A stretch of 64,000 bases of DNA from DASUPK01 sp963695805 (GCA_963695805.1 CAVOHV010000008.1:124001-188000); one strand, 5' to 3'; counted from the first letter of the stretch, positions 7,690 to 16,660 are shown. Numbers and translations: made by a program. Notes: generated from the sequence alone by a model not told the origin.

Positions 7690-8960
7690 TTGTCCTCTTC
7701 GGCGACTTCGATCAGGGACTCGACGCGCACCAGGCATTTCTCGACGTCGGCGACCATCCCGTCGACGTCCTCACGTGCCCGGTCGGCGCTCGTCGTGATG
7801 CTGGTCAGCGACTTGCGGATCCTATTCACCGTCTTGAGCTTCGACTGCGCTTCCTCGGTGGCCGCCCGCACGCCTGCCGCATCGACCTCGAAGCTGCCCG
7901 CGGTGGCGGCGAGGGTCCTCGCCCTGACGTACCGATAGACCAGCCTGAGGGCGAGGGGATCCGGCTCCTCGCGGTCGAGCACGACGATCATCTTGTTCCC
8001 CTGGTACTCGGTGAGCTCACTGAGCCCTGACGGGATCTTGTCCTCGCCCGCGACCACCAGGACCGCGTAGGCGGCGTCCCGCTCCTGCATGGCTCCGTTG
8101 AGCTCGGCCCATGCGTCGTTCTTGGAGAGCTTGCGGTTCTTTGCCTCGAACACGATCGTCGCCTGGGCGGGCCCACTGCAGGCGCCCACCTCGATCACCG
8201 TGTCCCCCATCTTCCCTCCGGCTTCCGAGGACGTGTCACCCACGTGGTGCGCGGCGTCGTCGTGCGATTGGGCCAAGGACTCCAGCTCACCGTGGACCAG
8301 ATCCTCGAAGGAGCGCCCCTTGCGCGTGCCGGCCTCCTCCGCCTCGGCGATGCGCTGGTCCGCTGCGGTGCGCTCGCTCAGACGGGCAATCTCGGTCTGG
8401 AGGGCCGCGACCTGCTCCCGGAGCGCCTCGGACTGCCGCTCGGTGCGCTGAACCGCTTCTGCGACCTTCGCCGTAACCGCCGTCTTGAAATCCGAGAGCG
8501 GGTTCGTCCCCTCCTCTGCGTTGAAGAGGCGGACCAGCTCGGTGCGCTGATGCTCGTTCGCCTTGATCAGCATCTCCCTGATCTGCTGCTGCACCGAGTC
8601 GCTGCGGTCTGCCCCGAACGCGGTCGAGATTCGCTCGGCGAGCTCCTCGCTGCCCGACTCGAGCTGACCGGAGAGCTCGGTCGCCAGCCGCGCCATGTGC
8701 TCCTGGAACTTCGCATTGACGAAGTCGATGTTCGCGGCGGTTCCCTCGCTTTCGATCACGCGGGTGCCGATCTCGATCGCCTTGCGGACGGTCTCCGCAG
8801 GCGCCCGCTTCTGCGCGGCCTGGTCGCGAACGACACGCGCCGCCAGCTCATCGATCACTTCCAGCCGCTCGATTACGAGGCGGTCCTCGAGGACCCTGAC
8901 AACGGGGCCCGAGCCTCCACCGGGGTCGAGTGGCAGCTGTGGTTTCTCTGAAGCTTCCAT
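7686..8960 (-). CDS. coiled-coil protein with PD-(D/E)XK-like (DUF2130-type) domain
   Basis: The start is taken at ATG 8960 (MEASEKPQLPLDPGG). Residues from about 20 to 210 are helical with long coiled-coil heptads (AEAVQRTERQSEALREQVAA and onward). They are followed by an alpha/beta region of about 130 residues containing GDTVIEV and IVFEAKNRK. The spacing Asp ... Glu-X-Lys is the pattern of PD-(D/E)XK nuclease folds, and the KNDAWAELNGAMQERDA stretch matches the DUF2130 arrangement. A second coiled coil closes the protein. DNA cleavage is inference; related proteins are uncharacterised or predicted restriction-like nucleases. It is coupled to a 93-residue partner gene. Confidence 0.65.
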   Translation of the reverse strand: MEASEKPQLPLDPGGGSGPVVRVLEDRLVIERLEVIDELAARVVRDQAAQKRAPAETVRKAIEIGTRVIESEGTAANIDFVNAKFQEHMARLATELSGQLESGSEELAERISTAFGADRSDSVQQQIREMLIKANEHQRTELVRLFNAEEGTNPLSDFKTAVTAKVAEAVQRTERQSEALREQVAALQTEIARLSERTAADQRIAEAEEAGTRKGRSFEDLVHGELESLAQSHDDAAHHVGDTSSEAGGKMGDTVIEVGACSGPAQATIVFEAKNRKLSKNDAWAELNGAMQERDAAYAVLVVAGEDKIPSGLSELTEYQGNKMIVVLDREEPDPLALRLVYRYVRARTLAATAGSFEVDAAGVRAATEEAQSKLKTVNRIRKSLTSITTSADRAREDVDGMVADVEKCLVRVESLIEVAEEDK

Positions 8961-9088
8961 GGACTCTTGAACGTAGTCGCGAGTCCGGACGGGAACCTGA
9001 CGACAGTGGGTTGAATACGATCCACGCGTCCACGACCACATCAAACGGGTGGCTCCTGTCGGAGCCCCCTCGCATAACGGGAGTCACA

Positions 9089-10351
9089 TTGGCCGTAGAG
9101 ATCGCCGACGTATCGAAGCTCGATGTCCAGCCGGGCGAGCTGCCCGAGAAGATGGCCGCCTGGGTGATCCGCCCCGAGCGCGAGGGCGAACCCAAGGACG
9201 CTTTCCAGGTCGAGGAGATCGACGTCCCTGAGCCCGGCGCCTTCGAGGTGATCGTCCGCGTGATGGCGGCCGGCGTCAACTTCAACAACGTCTGGGCCGC
9301 GCTCGGCAAGCCCGTCTCGGTCTTCGGCTACGGCGACCACGAGCAGTACGGCCACCACATAGGCGGTTCCGACGCTTCGGGGATCGTCTGGAAGGTCGGC
9401 GAGGGCGTCACCAAGTGGAAGCCCGGCGACGAGGTGGTCATCCACTGCAACCAGGCCTCCTACGAGGACGTCGAGGTCCACGGGCTCGACCCGCTCGCGG
9501 CGCCCAGCCAGCAGATCTGGGGCTACGAGACCACCTGGGGATCGTTCGCCCAGTTCACAAAGGTTCAGGCCCAGCAGCTGCTGCCCCGCCCCCAGAATCT
9601 CTCCTGGGCGGAGTCCTCGGCCTACGGGCTGACCTACTTCACCGCCTATCGCATGCTGATCGACCAGTGCAAGCTCCAGGCGGGGCACAACGTCCTGATC
9701 TGGGGCGCCGCCGGCGGGCTCGGCGTCTTCGCCACCCAGCTCTGCAAGGCCTCGGGCGCCAACGCCATCGGCGTCGTCTCCTCCGACGAGAAGGGCGAGC
9801 TGGTCAAGCGGCTCGGCGCGGTCGACTACATCAACCGCAACGAGTTCGCCGGCATGATGCGGACGAACGAGAACCTTCAGGACCGCGAGGCCGAGAAGGG
9901 CCGCTTCAAGGAGGCGCGCGGCTTTGCGAAGAAGGTCAAGGAGATCCTCGGGGATTCGCCCGACATCGTCTTCGAGCACGTCGGCCAGGCGACCTTTCCG
10001 ACCTCCGTCTTCGTCGTGAAGCCGTTCGGGAAGGTCGTGATCTGCGGTGCGACCTCGGGCTACACGCTGGACTTCGACGTCCGCTACCTGTGGATGCGCC
10101 AGAAGCAGATCATCGGCTCGCACTTCGCCAACGCGTACGAGTGCTGGCGCGCGAACGAGCTGATGGCCGCGGGCAAGATGCAGCCGGTGCTCTGGCGTGT
10201 GATGGGCTTCGACGGCGTGGCCGAGGCACACCAGCTCCTTCACGAGAACAAGCACCTCGGCAAGATCTCGATCCTGGTCGGGGCTACCAGCGAGGAGGAG
10301 GGCAAGGTCGAGGAGGGTCCGGGCGCGATCCGCGCTGAGGTTGGCGCCTGA
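9089..10351 (+). CDS. ccr: crotonyl-CoA carboxylase/reductase
   Basis: Reductive carboxylation of crotonyl-CoA with NADPH and CO2 to (2S)-ethylmalonyl-CoA, the key step of the ethylmalonyl-CoA pathway. TTG 9089 is chosen because a CGGGAG ribosome site lies just upstream and homology begins here; an open frame back to 8930 overlaps the divergent gene's promoter. The MDR fold has the NADPH loop GAAGGLG at residues 206-212. Family-typical stretches are IWGYETTWGSFAQF and GSHFANAYECW, the latter carrying the histidine that positions CO2 in characterised homologues. Length (420 aa) is normal. Its stop overlaps the next gene by TGATG. Confidence 0.93.
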   Translation: MAVEIADVSKLDVQPGELPEKMAAWVIRPEREGEPKDAFQVEEIDVPEPGAFEVIVRVMAAGVNFNNVWAALGKPVSVFGYGDHEQYGHHIGGSDASGIVWKVGEGVTKWKPGDEVVIHCNQASYEDVEVHGLDPLAAPSQQIWGYETTWGSFAQFTKVQAQQLLPRPQNLSWAESSAYGLTYFTAYRMLIDQCKLQAGHNVLIWGAAGGLGVFATQLCKASGANAIGVVSSDEKGELVKRLGAVDYINRNEFAGMMRTNENLQDREAEKGRFKEARGFAKKVKEILGDSPDIVFEHVGQATFPTSVFVVKPFGKVVICGATSGYTLDFDVRYLWMRQKQIIGSHFANAYECWRANELMAAGKMQPVLWRVMGFDGVAEAHQLLHENKHLGKISILVGATSEEEGKVEEGPGAIRAEVGA

Positions 10352-10668
10352 TGGCCGAGGGCTCCACGAACGGCCGTCTGGAGGTCGTTTACGTCGAGTG
10401 GCACGTCAACCCGTTCCGGGCGGAGCAGTGGTATGAGATCTGGGAACCGGCGGCCGCCCGCGCCATGGCCTTCGGTGCCAAGGGCTGGTCGCTGACCCGC
10501 AACGTCGAGGACCCGCTCCACTTCCGCCAGGCGTCCCTCTGGGAGAACCACGATGACTGGGACCGCTACTGGTACTCGGACGAGGTCTCCGCCCTCCGCG
10601 GGCAGGCGGTCAACTACTACAACAAGCCGGTCCTGCCGGTCTGGCACACGCTGATCGCAGGGGAGTAG
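10351..10668 (+). CDS. small ABM/Dabb-like protein coupled to ccr
   Basis: The 105-residue protein is encoded immediately after ccr with a TGATG overlap, so it is translationally coupled. It is rich in aromatics (VVYVEWHVNPFRAEQWYEIW, then LWENHDDWDRYWYSDE) and has the size and strand pattern of dimeric alpha+beta barrel proteins (antibiotic-biosynthesis-monooxygenase-like). No cofactor site is evident. The coupling suggests a role linked to crotonyl-CoA carboxylase/reductase, but the activity is unknown. Confidence 0.7.
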   Translation: MAEGSTNGRLEVVYVEWHVNPFRAEQWYEIWEPAAARAMAFGAKGWSLTRNVEDPLHFRQASLWENHDDWDRYWYSDEVSALRGQAVNYYNKPVLPVWHTLIAGE

Positions 10669-10739
10669 GCGCGGCCGGGTTGCTGAGGCCCGAACACCGG
10701 CAATGAAAGAGGGCGGTCCGAATGTGGAGCGCTCCATCC

Positions 10740-10761
10740 AGGGGTCCGATACGGGACCCCT
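10740..10761. repeat. palindrome (GGGGTCC...GGACCCC) downstream of AbiEi/DUF559 remnant
   Basis: Two perfect 8-base arms, AGGGGTCC at 10740-10747 and GGACCCCT at 10754-10761, with a 6-base loop GATACG. The same arm sequence recurs at 11492-11516 on the other side of the decayed gene, so the gene is bracketed by matching palindromes. It sits 7 bases beyond the gene's stop codon and could also terminate transcription. Confidence 0.75.
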
Positions 10762-10768
10762 ATATGGA

Positions 10769-11504
10769 TCAGTCCAAGCTGAGCAGGGTTCGGAGCTCGC
10801 GCAACATCAGGGTTGGATCATCGAAGACGTCGGCCCAGGTGTAGCGCCGAAATTGATCTCCCCGCGCGTAGGCCTCCCTCTCTCGGTCCCTGTCTGCATT
10901 CCACGCGTGGCGTGAGCGGTGATACCGGTAGCTATCGAGCTCCACGGTGAGGCAATCCGCCGGCCAGCGACAATCGACTCTGCGCCCGCCGGCGGGGCGG
11001 TTCGTTTCGGGAAGCGGCAGATTCATCTTTCTCAACAGGCCGAGGAACGCGGACTCGTGCCGGCTGAGAGTCACCCGGACCTCGCCAAGGAGAATTCGCC
11101 TCAGAGTCCCGGCGCCCTGGCGCGTCGGCAGGCGCGCCAGAACAGCCTCCACATGGTCCGGCGTCGTCTGGTGGAGTATTTCCGCTTCGTGGCAGGCACG
11201 CGCCAGGACCTGCTCGGGAAGAACTCCCGCGAGGTCGACCAGGGTGCGCGGGACGGTCGTCACCGAAATCGCCGTCCCCGCACGCCATGACGGCAGCTAG
11301 GTATCGGGCTTCGACGCTCGGGGCTTTGTGCCCGACGCGATATACGCCTGGGTGCACCCGATGTAGAGAGCCTCGCCGCAGCCGACGCTTGATCTGATTC
11401 GAAGTCACCCCCTTCCCCAGCAGGTTTTTCCGAGTGACGACTCCGTGAGTGCGCTCGGCGATTCGAGCGATCAGTTCGTCGACTGATCCATCTTGGGGTC
11501 CCAT
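10769..11504 (-). pseudogene. AbiEi-like HTH / DUF559 endonuclease-like protein, internally deleted
   Basis: Two frames together give a recognisable protein. The N-terminal part from ATG 11504 has the AbiEi-type winged helix (RTHGVVTRKNLLGKGVTS, then GSLHRVHPGVYRVGH). After YLAAVMACG the frame runs into nonsense; a second frame then supplies ISVTTVPRTLVDLAGVLPEQ and a C-terminal DUF559/Vsr-like domain (LTVELDSYRYHRSRHAW, then RRYTWADV). Relatives normally have about 60 more residues between these parts, so there is an internal deletion plus a frameshift, near 11270. Intact relatives are orphan AbiEi-antitoxin-like proteins with a nuclease-fold tail and unknown function. The remnant is flanked by matching palindromes. 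Confidence 0.8.
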
Positions 11505-11516
11505 ATGGACCCCAAG
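11492..11516. repeat. palindrome overlapping the start of the AbiEi/DUF559 remnant
   Basis: Perfect 10-base arms CTTGGGGTCC (11492-11501) and GGACCCCAAG (11507-11516) around CATAT. It overlaps the start codon (ATG at 11504) of the minus-strand remnant. Its core matches the palindrome at 10740-10761. It could be an autoregulatory operator or a recognition end of a mobile unit. Confidence 0.75.
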
Positions 11517-11594
11517 GTGGAGCGGTCCGCTCTTCGCCCCCACGCTGCGTCGACTCAGCTACTTCGAGATGCTCCCCGTGTTCATTCATTGCCC

Positions 11595-12356
11595 GTGCCC
11601 AACCCCCGCCCAACCGTGCGCCGGATCCTGCCCGTGGCCCTCGCGGCGGTGCTCTGCGTCGCACCCGCCGCGGCTCACGCCAAGGTTCGCTCGACGGTCC
11701 GCGGCCAGCTCCTTCTCGTCCAGGGCGGGAAGGGAGCCGACCGGGTCAAGGTGGTCTGTAGGCGCGGCGAGGTGAAGGTGAACGGAAAGAATCCCCGCAC
11801 CGGCGCCGTCACCTGCGCCGGGATCTCCGAGGTCGACGCCCTGACCGGCGACGGAAACGACCGGGTCGATCTCTCCGGTGTGGGCAGCGCGCCGGGATTC
11901 GGTCAGCGGGATCTACCCGGCGGCTTCGGCCACGGGACCGGTTGCGGAGCCGCGCTCGGCTCCGGCAACGACCGGTATCGCGGTGGCAACACCTGCTTCA
12001 ACCTCGTGCTGGCCGGCAGGGGCGATGACCAGATCCGCGGGGGCATTCTGCGGGACCAGATCACCGGGGGTAGCGGTGATGATGGGGCGACCAGCCTGGG
12101 CGGCCGCGACACCCTGATCGGCAACACCGGGAACGACAAGCTGATCGGGGGAGCCGACGACGATCTGCTCAGCGGCAACGCCGGAGACGACCTGCTGCTC
12201 GGCGCTGCCGGCGCCGACCTGATCGGCGGCGGCCCCGGCATGGACCGGCTCTTCGGCGGCCCGGGCGCTGACGAGCTCATCGGCGGTCCGGCCAAGGATC
12301 GCCTCAACGGCGGCCCGGGCAACAACACGCTCGTCCAGGACGCTCCCAAGAAATAG
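11595..12356 (+). CDS. secreted RTX/hemolysin-type calcium-binding repeat protein
   Basis: The start is GTG 11595 or TTG 11589, followed by a signal peptide (VRRILPVALAAVLCVAPAAAHA). The mature protein has an N-terminal beta domain with a VVCRRGEVKVNG and VTCAGISEVDA pair. From about residue 95 it carries tandem glycine-aspartate nonapeptides (GTGNDKLIGGADDDLLSGNA type), the calcium-binding beta-roll of RTX proteins. At about 250 residues it is small; no protease or lipase domain is present, so it is probably a structural or surface protein. Its upstream region overlaps the palindrome and the start of the divergent AbiEi-like remnant. Confidence 0.8.
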   Translation: MPNPRPTVRRILPVALAAVLCVAPAAAHAKVRSTVRGQLLLVQGGKGADRVKVVCRRGEVKVNGKNPRTGAVTCAGISEVDALTGDGNDRVDLSGVGSAPGFGQRDLPGGFGHGTGCGAALGSGNDRYRGGNTCFNLVLAGRGDDQIRGGILRDQITGGSGDDGATSLGGRDTLIGNTGNDKLIGGADDDLLSGNAGDDLLLGAAGADLIGGGPGMDRLFGGPGADELIGGPAKDRLNGGPGNNTLVQDAPKK

Positions 12357-12424
12357 AACGAGCCGCAGGTCGGCAATCCGGTCGGCCTCAGCCTCGTCGG
12401 CGCTCCGGGAGCGATCTTTCGCTG

Positions 12425-13639
12425 CTAGCCGCCGCCCGATTCCAGGGCCGGTTCGGGACGCTCGAGCACCGAGGCCGCTCCCGTCGGGAAGGTGAAGGCT
12501 TCCAGGAGCAACTGGCCCAGAACACCGGCCGTCAGCAAGAGCACGAAGACGAGTGGGCTCAGGGCGCCCCCGAAAGCGGCCAGCGCCCCGAGGAGCACGA
12601 TCAGGACGAGCCTGCCGAGGAACGAGCGGTCCTGCATCGAGGTCCACTCCGCCCCGAGGTGCAGCACGGCGAGGGCCAACGCGAAGGCCACGAGCCCTCC
12701 CGCAAGCGCCCAGCGCGCGCCGGCCTCGAGACCGGGTTGGTCCACATGCGTGATCGCCAGCGTCGTACCTGCCGCGAAGGCCGCAATCCCTGGATACAAG
12801 GGGAAGTGCCCGTAGACGTAAACGAGTCCGAGGGCTCCCCGGCCCACGACCGAGGTGTCCGCGAGGTCGAAGTAGATCCACCAGAGGCAGAGCGCGGTGA
12901 CGAAGGAGCCTCCGGCCAGCACCCAGGCCTCGAAGCTGAACTGGAAGCCGGCAACCCCGGCGACGACCGCCGCAACCGACTGACCCAGCACGACGATGAA
13001 GAACTGGCCGAAGCGCTCGGTGAGGTGAGACACCACGATGGGCGAGGGGCCGAGCGTGCGCCAGGCGAACGGCGGCACGCACAGGTCAAGGCCGAGGGCC
13101 AAGCCCCAGAGGAGGAAACGCGACGGCGCGGGAAGGAGAGTCGACGCGAGCCACAGGCAAGCCGTGAATGTGAAGGTCACGATGTAGATGTCCACCAGCC
13201 GGCGGCCCTCACCGCGGACGTGGAGCCGTGCGCGCACGTAGAGGGCGACGAGCAGCAATCGGACTACGGCGAAGCCGATGGCGAACGCCATGCTTCCGCC
13301 GTCCCCCGCCAACAGGCGCGGGATCTCGATGGCGATGGCGGCGGTCGCAAACGCCGCGCCGGCCTTGATCAACCGATAGATCAGGTCGTCGGTGTCGAAG
13401 CGGTTGGCGTAGACGGCGAAGCCCGTCCACGCCCACGAGATCGCGACGAACAGACCGGCGAACCGGCCGAAGACGGCGCTCGTAGGATCATCCGCCAGCC
13501 CGGTCGACAGCTCGACGACCGCCGCGGCGAAGACCAGGTCGAAGAAGAGCTCATACCAGGTCGCGTGGCGCTCGCTGCTCGGATCCTCGGTCGTGCGCAG
13601 CCGCGGCGGCTCGAGGCGAAAGGTCCCGGAGCCGATCAT
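12425..13639 (-). CDS. low temperature requirement protein A (LtrA family)
   Basis: A 404-residue integral membrane protein with about twelve hydrophobic helices. Near the N-terminus it has the family signature ERHATWYELFFDLVFAAAVV, and then long apolar segments with few charges. LtrA proteins are found in many actinobacteria; the name comes from a cold-sensitive Listeria mutant and the biochemical role is unknown. It is preceded 12 bases upstream by the thioredoxin-like gene, so the two are probably cotranscribed. Confidence 0.88.
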   Translation of the reverse strand: MIGSGTFRLEPPRLRTTEDPSSERHATWYELFFDLVFAAAVVELSTGLADDPTSAVFGRFAGLFVAISWAWTGFAVYANRFDTDDLIYRLIKAGAAFATAAIAIEIPRLLAGDGGSMAFAIGFAVVRLLLVALYVRARLHVRGEGRRLVDIYIVTFTFTACLWLASTLLPAPSRFLLWGLALGLDLCVPPFAWRTLGPSPIVVSHLTERFGQFFIVVLGQSVAAVVAGVAGFQFSFEAWVLAGGSFVTALCLWWIYFDLADTSVVGRGALGLVYVYGHFPLYPGIAAFAAGTTLAITHVDQPGLEAGARWALAGGLVAFALALAVLHLGAEWTSMQDRSFLGRLVLIVLLGALAAFGGALSPLVFVLLLTAGVLGQLLLEAFTFPTGAASVLERPEPALESGGG

Positions 13640-13651
13640 CCTCGCGAACCG

Positions 13652-14635
13652 CTAGCCGAAGGTGAAAACGTAGGCCTGGACCCCCGAGTCTTGAAACGTG
13701 ATCTCGAACGTCCGGTCCGAATCGTTTCCGGGCCGGCGGACCAGCTGATAGAGGCGCTCCTCAGCGACCGTGCCGTTGCCCTCGGCGTCTACATCCAGCC
13801 CGTGCCCCTCACCCGGGGGCTCGCCGTCGATCCGAACCTGAAAGCCCACCGAGCCCTCGCCGCCTCGGGCGCCCATCACCAGATTCACGTCCCGCGCATG
13901 GAAGCGGTGCCTGATCCGACCGCCCGGCTCGTTCAGCTCAGTCGGCTGTGCTCCGGCTGTCCAGTCTCCTGAGAGCGACCAGTTGTTGAGGTCCAGGTGA
14001 GGAGGGTCCTCGTAGACGTGACCGCGGTCGCGCACCAGGCCGCCGGGAGACGCAAAGCCCGCCGCCCGGGCGTAGCCCACGTACGTCTCTGGGGAGCCCA
14101 GGGTGTCCCAGTCGGCGGGCGCGTAGACCCCGCCGCCATCAACCGACACCAGCCCGCCATCCATCCCGGTGACCCCGGCATCGGTGAGCAGCTGCTGAAT
14201 GACCCTCTCCGAGCCGTCGTAGTCCTCCTCGCCGTAGTGGTGATGCCGTAGTCGTCCCTCGGCATCCGCGAAATAGAGGGCGGGCCAGTAGTTGTTGTCG
14301 AAGGCCCGCCAGACGCCGTAGTCGTTGTCGACCGCAATCGGATACTGGACGCCCATCTCCTCGAGGGCTGAGCGGATCTTCTCGACGTCGTGCTCGAACT
14401 CGAACTCAGGGGTGTGCGCGCCGATCACCACCAGGCCGTCGTCGCGATATCGCTCGTCCCAGGCGCGAACGTACGGCACGGTGCGCAGCCAGTTGACGCA
14501 CGAGTACGTGCAGAACTCGACCAGCACCACCTTGCCGCGAAGGCCGCCCGGTGTCAGCGGCTCCGAGTTGAGCCAGGCTGTCGCTCCGTCGAACGACGGC
14601 AACTCTCGCCTCGACTGCCCCAATCCGAACGCCAT
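13652..14635 (-). CDS. thioredoxin-like/DipZ-C-terminal-like protein
   Basis: Residues 25-160 form a TlpA/AhpC-like thioredoxin fold (GKVVLVEFCTYSCVNWLR, then LVVIGAHTPEFEFE). In DipZ-type proteins the active site is usually WTYSCINC; here it is CTYSCVNW, so the canonical second cysteine of CxxC is replaced by Trp while a cysteine occupies the first W position. Residues after about 180 resemble the DipZ C-terminal carbohydrate-binding-like domain. No signal peptide is seen. It may be a redox protein using a CxxxC pair or a single-Cys variant. Confidence 0.75.
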   Translation of the reverse strand: MAFGLGQSRRELPSFDGATAWLNSEPLTPGGLRGKVVLVEFCTYSCVNWLRTVPYVRAWDERYRDDGLVVIGAHTPEFEFEHDVEKIRSALEEMGVQYPIAVDNDYGVWRAFDNNYWPALYFADAEGRLRHHHYGEEDYDGSERVIQQLLTDAGVTGMDGGLVSVDGGGVYAPADWDTLGSPETYVGYARAAGFASPGGLVRDRGHVYEDPPHLDLNNWSLSGDWTAGAQPTELNEPGGRIRHRFHARDVNLVMGARGGEGSVGFQVRIDGEPPGEGHGLDVDAEGNGTVAEERLYQLVRRPGNDSDRTFEITFQDSGVQAYVFTFG

Positions 14636-14646
14636 TGGTCCGCGGG

Positions 14647-15381
14647 CTAGACCGCCGCCACCGCCTCCATGATCACGTCGGCCACGACCGCGGGCTCAGA
14701 GACCATGATCACGTGGGAGCCCGGAACCTCGGTGATAGCCGCGCCGGCGCGCTTCGCCTCGGCTCGGATGACATCGGTGCCCGCCGCCTTGTCGACTGTC
14801 GCGACCACGGCCCAGGACGGCAGGTCCTTCCAGGCGGGTGGCCCCGACGGCTCGGAGAACCCCAGCTCAGCAACGGGCCGCTGGGTGGCGGCCATCAACG
14901 CCGTCTGCTGTGTTGGCAGGTCGGCCGCGAACGCCTCGTGGAACTTCGCGGGATCGATCGCGAACTCGACGGCCGGCTCACCGCCGTTCGCCGAGGGATA
15001 GTGCTGGGGGACGAGCGCGCTGTTCAGGACGCTGTCCTTGGACCCGTCCTCCACCTCCCCCAGACGCTCCCCCTCGTCCGGGGCGAAGGCGGCGACGAAG
15101 ACGAGGCCGACGACGTTCTTGGCCTGCTTGGCGGCATTTGTGATCACCGCGCCGCCGTATGAGTGACCGACCGCGACGATCGGGCCCGGCGTCTCGTCGA
15201 ACACGGTGGCTATGTAGGCGGAGTCACTGGCGATGCCCCGCAGTGGGTTGGCCGGCGCCTTGACCTGCACGTCCTTGCCTTGGAGCCTCTCGATCACGCC
15301 GTTCCAGCTGGAGGCGTCGGTGAACGCGCCGTGCACCAGCACGACGGTCGGCGAGCCATCGTTGTTCGTTGCGTCAGGCAT
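14647..15381 (-). CDS. alpha/beta hydrolase (EstC-like esterase)
   Basis: A 244-residue alpha/beta hydrolase with the oxyanion-loop HGAF (VVLVHGAFTDASSW), the nucleophile elbow GHSYGG, and a C-terminal GSHVIMVSEP containing the catalytic His. The family includes small esterases and methylesterases acting on aromatic or short-chain esters; the substrate is unknown. An AAAGGAAAAG ribosome site precedes the ATG. It follows the second epoxide hydrolase by 36 bases on the same strand, making a hydrolase cluster. Confidence 0.85.
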   Translation of the reverse strand: MPDATNNDGSPTVVLVHGAFTDASSWNGVIERLQGKDVQVKAPANPLRGIASDSAYIATVFDETPGPIVAVGHSYGGAVITNAAKQAKNVVGLVFVAAFAPDEGERLGEVEDGSKDSVLNSALVPQHYPSANGGEPAVEFAIDPAKFHEAFAADLPTQQTALMAATQRPVAELGFSEPSGPPAWKDLPSWAVVATVDKAAGTDVIRAEAKRAGAAITEVPGSHVIMVSEPAVVADVIMEAVAAV

Positions 15382-15417
15382 GCTCTTTTCCTTTCAATCA
15401 GCGGGCTTGCTGGCCGA

Positions 15418-16622
15418 TCAGCGCAGCGACCTGAAGGTCGCCCGGACCTCCTCTGACAACTTCTGCGGCTGCTCCCAGGCGGCGAAGTGGCCGCCCTCGT
15501 CGGCCTCTCCGAAGTGAATGAGCTTCGGGATACGCCTTCTCCGCCCAGCTCCGCGGAGCCGGATAGAGCTCGTCGGGGAAGACGGTCACCCCGACCGGGA
15601 GCTCGACGCCCTTGACGTCGAAGAAGTCCGAGCTTGCTCTCCCAGTAGAGACGCGCCGAGGAGATCCCCGTGTTCGTCAGCCAGTAGTGAGTGACGTTGT
15701 CGAGGACGTCGTCTCGCGACAGACCACCGGGATTCCCGGCGAAGGCGCGCGCGATCAGCTGATAGCTGGCCTCGTCGTGATCGAGCATCCAGGCCGCCAG
15801 GCCGACCGGCGAGTCCACGATGCCGTAGAGCGTCTGCGGCCGGTTGCCCATCTCGCCCGCGTAGCCGGTACCGGTCGCGAAGAAGTGGACCAGGATCTCG
15901 TAGGCCTTCTTCTCGTCGGCCGAGAGATCCGCCGGCGCCGGCTCGCCCAACTGAACGCCCTTTGAGATCTCGGGCGAGAGCGTCGCCGGCATGTTGGTGT
16001 GGATGCCGAGCAGCCCCGGGGGCTTCAGCAGGGCCAGCTGCTCGGTGACGGCATTGCCCCAGTCGCCGCCCTGCGCCACGTAGCGGTCATAGCCGAGGCG
16101 CTCCATCAGGACGGCCCAGGCCTTCGCGATGCGGACGGGGTCCCAGCCGGTCTCGGTCGGCTTCCCCGAGAACCCATGGCCCGGCAGCGAGGGGATCACG
16201 AGATGGAAGGCGTCGCCTGCGCTGGCACCGTGCTCCGTCGGCTTGGTGAGCGGATCGATGATCTTGAGCTGCTCGACCGTCGAGCCCGGCCATCCGTGGG
16301 TGACGATCAGCGGCAGCGCATTCTCGTGCTCGGAGCGAACGTGGATGAAGTGGATGTCCACCCCGTCGATCTCGGTGATGAAGTGCGGCAGCGCCGCAAA
16401 GCGCTCCTCGAACTTGCGCCAGTCGTAGTCGGTCCCCCAATAGCCGGCCAGTGCTTGGATCGTCTCGAGCTGCACCCCCTGGGAGGGATCCACCTCCCGG
16501 TCGGGCCACTTCGTCGCCTCGATGCGGCTGCGCAGATCCTCGAGCTCCTCGTCGGAGACTTCGAACGTGAACGGGCGAATCTCTTCTGTGGTGGCCGACT
16601 TGGTCGAGGCTGTGGTTTCCAT
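15418..16622 (-). pseudogene. epoxide hydrolase (copy 2) with two +1 frameshifts
   Basis: Starts at ATG 16622 after AGGAG. The N-terminal EHN domain (IRPFTFEVSDEELEDLR) and alpha/beta hydrolase core are intact, with HGWPGS and the nucleophile Asp in QGGDWGNAV. Reading frame is lost near 15629-15634 (after LYWESK) and again at the CCC run 15527-15529 (after KAYP). Removing one C at each place restores the expected end, including GGHFAAWEQP with the catalytic His and a TGA at 15418-15420. Uncorrected, the protein lacks its catalytic histidine. It is a tandem paralogue of the gene at 16661-17888. Either decayed or affected by sequencing indels. Confidence 0.8.
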
Positions 16623-16660
16623 CTGTTTCTCCTGACGTTCGTTCGCGCGACCCTGGAGGG

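Noticed and set aside
15527..15529. Programmed +1 frameshifting at CCC in epoxide hydrolases
   Set aside because: The next codons are ordinary sense codons, no stimulatory stop or Shine-Dalgarno spacing is visible, and the same nine bases are read normally at 387-395; kept only as one possibility in a finding.
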